DNA from: Nemertoderma westbladi
Lineage: Eukaryota; Xenacoelomorpha; Nemertodermatida; Nemertodermatidae
DNA length: 38,976 bases
Reading direction: 5' to 3'
Assembly: GCA_032718475.1 (NCBI GenBank)
Contig: JAUCBJ010000662.1
Span: 1 to 38,976 of the forward strand
The position numbers were made by a program, and so were the translations under genes. Shown piece after piece: positions 31,898 through 38,976 of this stretch (position 1 is its first letter; each line of letters starts with the position of its first letter). The notes under the pieces are model-generated. The model saw only the letters and a program-made list of their open reading frames with translations. It had not been told where the DNA came from and did not search any database.

Positions 31898-34800
31898 CTC
31901 ATTATCAGAAATATCTTGAAATAGATTTACCAAATGTCCCTGTTCTGTATCAACTAATCCGTCACAGAATATCTTAAAGTCACTATAAGGACGTTTTTTT
32001 AGTTGCTCAATAAGTTCGTTATTCTTCTCTCTATCAGTTGTCTTAGAATTAATATTCTCAATAACAAATTGGTTTAAAACGAATTTAGCTTGTAGGTATA
32101 TAATTAGTTCTGGTAGAATAAGCATTTCAGATAATTCATATTGATTTTTTGTTAACATAATTTTGTGGTGGTGTCGGTTGAATTTAATTTCAGATTGAAT
32201 GTCTTCTAAAAACAAAAATAATTCAGCTATATGTTCCTGTCCTGTCTCCATCAAACTATTACAGAATAGTTGGAAATCTTTGTAAGGTCGTTTCTTTATG
32301 AAGTTTACAAGTTCGCTGTTTCTTTCTATTGAAGTTGTCTTTGAATTAATTGATTGTACCATAAAATCATTCACAACAAATTTACTATATAAAACGATAA
32401 GCAATTCATCGAGTTCAATATTTTTTGCCAAGACATATTGAAGACGAGTCAGCATATATTGGTGTTGTCTATTAAAAGATACTTCCGTTTTCGAGTTTTC
32501 CAGAAATAAAAATAGTTCAGCTAAATGTCTCTGATTGGTCACTTTCAGTCCCTCACAGAATATCAGAAACTCACTGTAACTACGACCTTTAATTTCATTA
32601 ATTAGCAAATTGTTCCGATCAGCTGTTGTTCGTTCGGATTGTATTAAATCCACAACTGATTTATTCAGAACAGATTCACTCTGTAAATATATCAACAGTT
32701 CGCCAATCTCTAAATCTTCAGCTAGTCTCTGTTGTAGTTCATTGAGTTTGCTACAATGGAATGGTTCTATTTCTTGGGTTAATTTAATTTCTGTAAACCA
32801 TTTTTGATACTGATATGTTTTCACTTTTTGACGACTTTGGTCACAAAGAACCTCATTATTTGTTAGACAATTCTCGAGGCAAAGAAAATGAATACAAGAC
32901 ATATCCCCACAATCGTTTAACTTGTGACTTACACAACATGCATTACAATAGCATCTCACTTTCAAACGAAACCCTATGTTACATTGCTTACCAATAAAAT
33001 TCGTTAAAATTTCTTTTATTTGCTCTTTAAATCGAGTAGCTATTTCTCGGTCAGGACCTGAAATAGACTCAACTTTATGGTGAATCAAAATAACTGGTCT
33101 TCTTATTAATTGAACTTTTATCCTGTAAAGATGAGGCGGAGCCTTTTCAATAACAATTTCGTGATCTAAATCCAAATATATTTGACTAAATCTATGGAAC
33201 AATTTTGGTTCAATTTCTCGGTCACCATTTGCATAACACCATTCTATAGTGTGTTTTACCAACTTAAAGTATAAACTCTCTGGAAGGAAACCATCAAATT
33301 CTATATAAAATTCAACGTCATTTTCTGTGATTGGAAATCCATCTATTTCCTCCATAGGTTTAAGTCTGCAAGGTACATAGTATGATGACATCATAGCAAC
33401 ACCTGTTGTTGGTGAAGTGTTTTTATTTGTAATTGCAGGAATTCTCTCACACAATAAATCAAATCGTTCTAGAATATTTAACATAAACAGAATTTTAGAT
33501 GGTTCACTAATATCCCACCATATATAATCAACAAGTTCCTTGTGTAATATTCCTCTATCGTCTAGATCCTTCCATAATTTAATATGTTCAGGTTTTATTT
33601 TGTCTACTACCGTTATTATTCTTTTAAACATACCGCTCAACCACTCTGGGCTCAATATAACTGTATCTCTCAATGATTCGTCATCAAAGTAAATTATTGT
33701 CCCCAAATCGTGGTGGAAATTCAACATTGTTTTCAAACCTGAACCTTCAAAAACAACTCCGATCTCCGTTAATAAATTATCCAAGTCCATCACATCAACA
33801 CAAATTTTATCACGAGCTAATAATTTAGTGACCAGCTGTTGAAACTTAAGATATTGTAAAGGTATTTCTTCCTTAAATTTAACCATTTCTTCTACAATTT
33901 CTTTCTGTAGCGCTTCAAGTTCCTTATCACCTACAGACCTCAGTTCCGGATCATTCTCAATAGCAAAATAATTTCTAACAAGTTTTTTATACGACATTTT
34001 ATTTATAAAAGTTAAAATATTAGTGAATTGATTTCTTACGAAACCAGTTTTTATTTTTGGATCGCATTTATTGGTTCCAACAATAAATACTGGAGGTGCA
34101 GTAGTTTCAGGAACGCCAAATAATTTGTTGCTAAATGTGAAAATATTACGGAACCAAAAATCAATAAAATCTATATTCTTCATATCACCATAAACTTTGT
34201 GAATATTTTCATCTTCAGCTCCCACTATAATTTCAGCCTGATCAGAAAGTTCATGCGAAAGATTAAACACAACGATATAAATAGCCCGTCTACTTAGAAA
34301 CATCTGATGGGTTGTGTAATAAATACATTGGCCACCAAAGTCGACTATCTGTAGAGAAAAGCGACTGTCTTCCTCATTAAATTTAGCCAGAATATCTTGA
34401 GGTTTACCAGATAACAATATATCCTCTATACCTTTTGTGACTTCTGAAGGGATATCATATTTATTGTCCTCAAATTTTGATTCATATGGCGTTACGACTT
34501 TTCCGCTATCAGATATATTTCCTCTTTCGCTATCTACTGAAATATCTTCTCTAATTTCCTTGCTGCTTTCTATTTTAACAGGCTTATCATAAGAACTGGT
34601 TCTATTATTCATGTCTCTATCGCTGTTTTCACCAGATATTACTGATAAAGTTGACTGGATGCCATCAGTGTATATTTTTTCATTGTCCACATTAGAAGCA
34701 TCTTCTTGAACTTTGAATTCTAGAACACTTTTTGCAACTTTCTTTGCAACAGCATTATCTGGATCAGCCTCTAAAATATCAACATTCTTTAAATTAGTCC

Positions 34801-35506
34801 AGTCTGTGTGTTTATCAGTATCTATAACACAATTAGCCACTGAATCAATACCATCTGTTATTGGTTCATTAATATCAAACGGTTGACCAATAAGGGCCTT
34901 CTTCAAACTTGTTTTACCAGCCCTCTCTTGTCCCACTAACATTAACCGGGTTTTCAATATCCATGTAGTCCCTTTAGAAAGAGCTGCTTTATAAGCAGCC
35001 AATGCTTCTGGGCCTCTCGCCAGTATCTCTATTGGCAGTTTTTGTTCTTTAATATAATTAATTAAAAATTTTGGAAGTTTCAGTGTATTTGATCCACTTA
35101 TATTCATAATCATGAGTCCCATGTCTCTGAATTTATTAACAATTTCTATTGTTGAAACTTCATCTAAACCCCAAATACTAACCAGATTTTGGGTTGTTAA
35201 CTCAGAAATATCTGCATCCAGTTTAAAGTAAAGTTCTTTCTCTTTATCTGAAAGAACATCAACAGTAGATATAATTATATCAGTTATCTTACCCTGGAGT
35301 GGTTTATTTATGGGACCAACCCATCCGATATACTCAACAATTTCCTTTAATTCTTCAGATTCCGCCAATATACTTTCCACCTGTTCGATACTTTTCTTTC
35401 TTTCAGTTTGATCTTTACTGAACGCATCAATTATTCTAATTGTGCCGCCCTCATCTCCTGTATAAAGTATAATTATCGTTAAGCTGTCTTTCCACTGAGT
35501 TGACAT
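31895..35506 (-). CDS. Intronless ROCO protein: Roc GTPase, COR, cysteine cluster, three CARD-like domains
   Basis: 1203 residues, ATG at 35506, with an in-frame TAA 9 bp upstream. Residues about 85-155 resemble a winged-helix region of STAND proteins. Roc: P-loop GQERAGKT (192-199), G3 DFGGQ (389-393), G4 TNKCD (478-482). The G1-G3 gap is about 190 residues, of which 210-380 is an acidic, Ser-rich insertion. COR spans about 535-850 with YYVPCRL (709-715). A cluster of nine Cys and one His (852-888) may bind metal. CARD-like domains lie at about 915-1000, 1015-1100 and 1115-1200, each ending in the typical pattern (YSEFLIFCEGLKVTNQRHLA; YKDFQLFCNSLMETGQEHIA; YSDFKIFCDGLVDTEQGHLV). There is no LRR or kinase. 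The family acts as GTP-regulated scaffolds; CARDs suggest caspase or innate-immune signalling (inference). A 5' exon upstream of an acceptor at CTCAG|TGG cannot be excluded. Confidence 0.9.
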   Translation of the reverse strand: MSTQWKDSLTIIILYTGDEGGTIRIIDAFSKDQTERKKSIEQVESILAESEELKEIVEYIGWVGPINKPLQGKITDIIISTVDVLSDKEKELYFKLDADISELTTQNLVSIWGLDEVSTIEIVNKFRDMGLMIMNISGSNTLKLPKFLINYIKEQKLPIEILARGPEALAAYKAALSKGTTWILKTRLMLVGQERAGKTSLKKALIGQPFDINEPITDGIDSVANCVIDTDKHTDWTNLKNVDILEADPDNAVAKKVAKSVLEFKVQEDASNVDNEKIYTDGIQSTLSVISGENSDRDMNNRTSSYDKPVKIESSKEIREDISVDSERGNISDSGKVVTPYESKFEDNKYDIPSEVTKGIEDILLSGKPQDILAKFNEEDSRFSLQIVDFGGQCIYYTTHQMFLSRRAIYIVVFNLSHELSDQAEIIVGAEDENIHKVYGDMKNIDFIDFWFRNIFTFSNKLFGVPETTAPPVFIVGTNKCDPKIKTGFVRNQFTNILTFINKMSYKKLVRNYFAIENDPELRSVGDKELEALQKEIVEEMVKFKEEIPLQYLKFQQLVTKLLARDKICVDVMDLDNLLTEIGVVFEGSGLKTMLNFHHDLGTIIYFDDESLRDTVILSPEWLSGMFKRIITVVDKIKPEHIKLWKDLDDRGILHKELVDYIWWDISEPSKILFMLNILERFDLLCERIPAITNKNTSPTTGVAMMSSYYVPCRLKPMEEIDGFPITENDVEFYIEFDGFLPESLYFKLVKHTIEWCYANGDREIEPKLFHRFSQIYLDLDHEIVIEKAPPHLYRIKVQLIRRPVILIHHKVESISGPDREIATRFKEQIKEILTNFIGKQCNIGFRLKVRCYCNACCVSHKLNDCGDMSCIHFLCLENCLTNNEVLCDQSRQKVKTYQYQKWFTEIKLTQEIEPFHCSKLNELQQRLAEDLEIGELLIYLQSESVLNKSVVDLIQSERTTADRNNLLINEIKGRSYSEFLIFCEGLKVTNQRHLAELFLFLENSKTEVSFNRQHQYMLTRLQYVLAKNIELDELLIVLYSKFVVNDFMVQSINSKTTSIERNSELVNFIKKRPYKDFQLFCNSLMETGQEHIAELFLFLEDIQSEIKFNRHHHKIMLTKNQYELSEMLILPELIIYLQAKFVLNQFVIENINSKTTDREKNNELIEQLKKRPYSDFKIFCDGLVDTEQGHLVNLFQDISDNE

Positions 35507-35913
35507 CCAATATTACGATGAAAAATTCTGGGTTGGAGCAAGTTAAATATTATTAATCAAATTACAAATATAATTATAAATATAATTCGTTAGGCTCTCC
35601 AGTATGCACCTACGGTCCCTATACGTTTCCCTGCCTATGTCTTCTGTTTTTTGGTTACAACATTTATTCTGTGTTTAGTGCAATTTTCAACAGATATCAA
35701 GCCGTACGTTACGTTAGTCAATTCTGCAATTTATATTAGAATTTGTACTTTATTGATAAAGATAGCGCTGAGCTACCGAAATATATATGTAATTATATTT
35801 GACATTTGATTAATAATATTTAACTTGCTACAACCCTGAATTATTCATCGAATATAACTGACATCTCAAACTTTCTTATAGTTAATCCAAAATTACGCAT
35901 TATAGCAAGGATA
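35507..35913. other. Upstream region of the ROCO gene
   Basis: AT-rich, with no ORF. It lies between the ROCO start and the 12-bp minisatellite and should contain its promoter; no TATA or initiator can be singled out. Confidence 0.4.
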
Positions 35914-36190
35914 AACGGACAATAGGCGGGACAATAGGCGGGACAATAGGCGGGACAATAGGCGGGACATTAGGCCAGACAATAGGTGGGAAAATAGGCG
36001 GGATAATAGGCGGGACAATAGGCGGGACAATAGGCGGGACAATAGGCGGGACAATAGGCCGGACAATAGGCGGGACAATAGGCGGGACAATAGGCGGAAC
36101 AATAGGCGGGACAATAGGCGGGACAATAGGCGGGACAATAGGCCGGACAATAGGCGGGACAATAGGCGGGACAATAGGCGGGACAATAGG
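35914..36190. repeat. 12-bp minisatellite GGCGGGACAATA, about 23 units
   Basis: Period 12 with few variants (GGCCGGACAATA, GGTGGGAAAATA, GGCGGATAATA-like). It gives open frames of PIVP or LLSR repeats on the minus strand, which are by-products of the period. Confidence 0.95.
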
Positions 36191-36265
36191 ATGGTTAAAA
36201 TTATAAAAATATGTTTTTTGCAATATTTCTGAGCCGAAGTATGAAGCTGAAATACAATATCTCAC

Positions 36266-36339
36266 TGATACTGTATACTGTTAATATAAACAACAACCCG
36301 CGATACTGTATACTGTTAATATAAACAACTACCCGCGAT
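36266..36339. repeat. Two units of the 35-bp satellite
   Basis: GATACTGTATACTGTTAATA followed by TAAACAACWACCCGC, twice, identical in type and orientation to the long array at 37799-38976. Confidence 0.9.
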
Positions 36340-36344
36340 GGTGT

Positions 36345-36571
36345 TCGGACACTTCCCCCCCGGACACGTCCCCCCCGGACAGTTCCCCCCCCCCCCCCCC
36401 CCCCCGCTTAAGTAGGACACTTCCCCCCCGGACACTTCCCCCCCGGACACTTCCCCCCCGGACACTTCCCCCCCAGACATTTCCCCCCCAGACACTTCCC
36501 CCCCGCGGACACTTCCCCCCCAGACACTTCCCCCCCAGACACTTCCCCCCCGCGGACACTTCCCCCCCCCG
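36345..36571. repeat. C-rich 15-bp minisatellite (GGACACTTCCCCCCC), G-quadruplex potential on the minus strand
   Basis: About 13 units of GGACACTTCCCCCCC with variants (CAGACATT, CCGCGGACAC) and a 17-18-base C run near 36386-36404. The minus strand has seven or more consecutive G tracts spaced by 8-9 bases. Confidence 0.9.
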
Positions 36572-37250
36572 ACTGTTCTTAACTTCGCACATTCGTATTT
36601 TTCATTTTGTAAGGTAAACGGACCGCTTGTATCCAGATAAGTTGTATCCAATTTTCCTTTGGTAGCTCAGAAAGTGATCTTTTGCATCCCGATTTTACAT
36701 TTTATATCCAAGTTTTATTTGTGGGTTTTATCAATGCAATTACATCGTATTGTTTGCTAATCTTTAAACAATTAATTATATTAGATGACCTATAAATTCC
36801 ATCCCCCGAATGATGTACTGTTTTTATTAACTATAGAATTATAATAATTAATTGTTTTAATTATAGGTATTTTTATGTAATAGTCTTCTTCAAATTGTAG
36901 CAGATGGGGATGAATATTATTGTTGCAATCAAAATTATACCTCTCAGGGTAAAATCGACATGCGTCGACCTGTATTCTGTGTTCAGCATTACATATTGAT
37001 ATACATATTACTACTATACATACTATATAGATATTATACACACAACATATTAAATTTCCTGGTTACTTGCAATATTTTTAATAGGATTTTGTTGAATTAT
37101 ATAATATTGTAGTAATTTATATATTAAATTGGTTAACATTCAATACAGCTCCTACTTTAGGCTTAGTCAATTTATTATCTGATGATACAAACATGAATTA
37201 ATTATTTCAAAATGGTCTTAAGTCTTTCACCACGGGCACTCAGGTAAATG
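36572..37250. other. AT-rich core between the inverted C/G-rich arms
   Basis: No supported gene. A minus-strand frame (37041-36790) resembles a signal peptide followed by a short Cys-containing chain but has no ATG, opening at GTG with a stop upstream. Confidence 0.4.
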
Positions 37251-37457
37251 CCGGGGTCTGGGGGCGATAACCTCCAAGAAAAGAAGCGGGGGTTTGGGGG
37301 CGGCAGCCCCCAAGAAAAGAAGCGGGGATTTGGGGGCGGCAGCCCCCAAGAAAAGAAGCGGGGGTTTGGGGGCGGCAGCCCCCAAGAAAAGAAGCGGGGG
37401 TTTGGGGGCGGTAGCCCCCAACAAAAGAAGCGGGGGTTTGGGGGCGGCAGCCCCCAA
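37251..37457. repeat. 36-bp repeat with a perfect GC-rich hairpin, nearly six units
   Basis: The unit contains TTGGGGGCGGCAGCCCCCAA, an 8-bp inverted repeat around GGCA, followed by GAAAAGAAGCGGGG. The first unit is degenerate (GGGGGCGATAACCTCC, loop and arm altered). The period is a multiple of 3, giving spurious GFGGGSPQEKKR and LLFLGAAAPKPP frames. Confidence 0.93.
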
Positions 37458-37631
37458 TTAAAAGAAATTAAAAGAATTAAAGGAATTAAAAGAAAAACAA
37501 ACAAAATTTTACTATAAAAATGTTTCTTTTATAATTTTGAAAAAACTTGTCTAGATACAACTTGTCCTGTAACCATCTTTAACTTTTGTTTATTGCTTTG
37601 ATGCACACAGATTAATTTTAACACTTTAACT

Positions 37632-37792
37632 GGGGGGGAAGTGTCCGGGGGGCAAGTGTCCGGGGGGGGGGGAGTGTCCGGGGGGCAAGTGTCCGGGGGG
37701 GGGGGGGAAGTGTCCGGGGGGAAGTGTCCTACTTGGGCGGGGGGGGGGGGGGGGAAGTGTCCGGGGGGGAAGTGTCCGGGGGTGAAGTGTCC
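37632..37792. repeat. G-rich minisatellite, inverted counterpart of 36345-36571
   Basis: About nine units of GGGGGGAAGTGTCC or GGGGGGCAAGTGTCC. GAAGTGTCCTACTTGGGCGG near 37715-37742 is the reverse complement of the block at about 36400-36425 (CCGCTTAAGTAGGACACTTC), which proves an inverted relationship rather than chance. G-tract density gives strong quadruplex potential on the plus strand. Confidence 0.9.
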
Positions 37793-37798
37793 TAGATC

Positions 37799-38976
37799 CA
37801 CCCGCGATACTGTATACTGGTAATATAAACAACTACCCGCGATACTGAATACTGTTAATATAAACAACTACCCGCGATACTGTATACTGTTAATATAAAC
37901 AACTACCCGCGATACTGTATACTGTTAATATAAACAACTACCCGCGATACTGTATACTGGTAATATAAACAACTACCCGCGATACTGAATACTGTTAATA
38001 TAAACAACTACCCGCGATACAGTATACTGTTAATATAAACAACTACCCGCGATACTGTATACTGTTAATATAAACAACTACCCGCGATACTGTATACTGT
38101 TAATATAAACAACTACCCGCGATACCGTATACTGTTAATATAAACCACTACCCGCGATACTGTATACTGTTAATATAAACAACTACCCGCGATACTGTTA
38201 ATATAAACAACTACCCGCGATACTGTATACTGTTACTACAAACAACTACCCGCGATACTGTATAGGGCCTACTGTTAATATAAACAACTACCCGCGATAC
38301 TGTATACTGTTAATATAAACAACTACCCGCGATATTGTATACTGTTAATATAAACAACTACCCGCGATACTATATACTGTTAATATAAACAACAACCCAT
38401 GATACTGTATACTGTTAATATAAACAACTATCCGCGATACTGTATACTATTAATATAAACAACTACCCATGATACTGTATACTGTTAATATAAACAACTA
38501 CCCGCGATACTGTATACTGTTAATATAAACAACTACCCGCGATACTGTATACTGTTACTACAAACAACTACCCGCGATACTGTATAGGGCCTACTGTTAA
38601 TATAAACAACTACCCATGATACTGTATACTGTTAATATAAACAACTACCCGCGATACTGTATACTGTTACTACAAACAACTACCCGCGATACTGTATAGG
38701 GCCTACTGTTAATATAAACAACTACCCGCGATACTGTATACTGTTAATATAAACAACTACCCACGATACTGTATACTGTTAATATAAACAACAACCCATG
38801 ATACTGTATACTGTTAATATGAACAACTACCCATGATACTGTATACTGTTAATATAAATAACTACCTGCGATACTGTATACTGTTAATATAAACAACTAC
38901 CCGCGATACTGTATACTATTAATATAAACAACTACCCATGATACTTATACTGTTAATATAAACAACTACCCGCGAT
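37799..38976. repeat. 35-bp satellite, about 33 units, continuing past the right edge
   Basis: Unit GATACTGTATACTGTTAATA plus TAAACAACTACCCGC. Variants include CCCATGAT, CCCACGAT and a longer form with TATAGGGCCTACTG preceded by TTACTACAAAC, seen near 38240, 38565 and 38680. The recurring variant pair shows that blocks of several monomers were copied together. No coding potential. Confidence 0.97.

Noticed and set aside
35893-36265. Minus-strand frames with LLSR or PIVP repeats
   Set aside because: By-products of the 12-bp minisatellite; two frames are open simultaneously and there is no unique coding flank.
36790-37041. Small secreted protein-like frame (hydrophobic start, Cys-containing tail)
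   Set aside because: It opens at GTG, no in-frame ATG precedes the stop upstream, and nothing similar is recognised. The signal-peptide look comes from AT-rich Ile/Tyr codons.
37202-37517. Repeat proteins of the GFGGGSPQEKKR or GAAAPKPPLL type
   Set aside because: Both strands are open because of the 36-bp period; it is better explained as a hairpin-bearing minisatellite.

Overview
The window looks like nuclear DNA of an invertebrate animal, probably marine. The evidence is a large intronless ROCO (Roc-COR) gene ending in CARD-like domains, APE-type LINE retrotransposons with 5' truncations, a GT-AG intron inside a transposon-type integrase, a possible host exon, and many AT-rich spacers and minisatellites. 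I see no bacterial operon, rRNA, tRNA or CRISPR array. The phylum cannot be fixed from sequence alone.

Layout. (1) 1-4857 and 15350-20549 are two similar copies of one large repeated element, both read on the minus strand. Each has a noncoding leader of about 3.4 kb followed by one long ORF of unknown family with a coiled coil and a basic tail. Copy 1 runs off the left edge. Copy 2 breaks off inside the ORF and is fused at about 15350 to a broken DDE integrase gene (15349-14171) that carries a 388-bp intron. (2) 4858-9060 is spacer with LINE fragments, a perfect 112-bp tandem duplication, poly-G runs and one possible host exon. (3) 9061-12835 is a nearly full-length RTE-like LINE whose RT frame is open but whose endonuclease region is frameshifted. 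(4) 12836-14170 holds a hairpin-forming repeat cluster and a plus-strand exon-like fragment facing the integrase. (5) 20550-23165 is a 49-bp satellite (about 53 units) starting exactly at the outer end of element copy 2. 23352-28616 is a 30-bp satellite (about 175 units) with two kinds of higher-order structure. (6) 28903-36190 is a ROCO locus on the minus strand: an intact 1203-residue gene (35506-31895), then a second, ruined copy (29795-28903) whose 5' half has been replaced by a 5'-truncated LINE (31713-29796). The same 12-bp minisatellite, including the same variant monomer, lies upstream of both, so the locus is a tandem duplication. (7) 36266-38976 holds four more minisatellites, including C-rich and G-rich arms in inverted orientation around about 1 kb, and a 35-bp satellite running off the right edge.

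The only confidently intact cellular gene is the ROCO-CARD gene. Its Roc GTPase, COR region, cysteine cluster and three CARD-like repeats suggest a death-fold signalling scaffold for innate immunity or apoptosis; this is inference from domain content. Most of the rest records transposition, nested insertion, deletion and satellite expansion.
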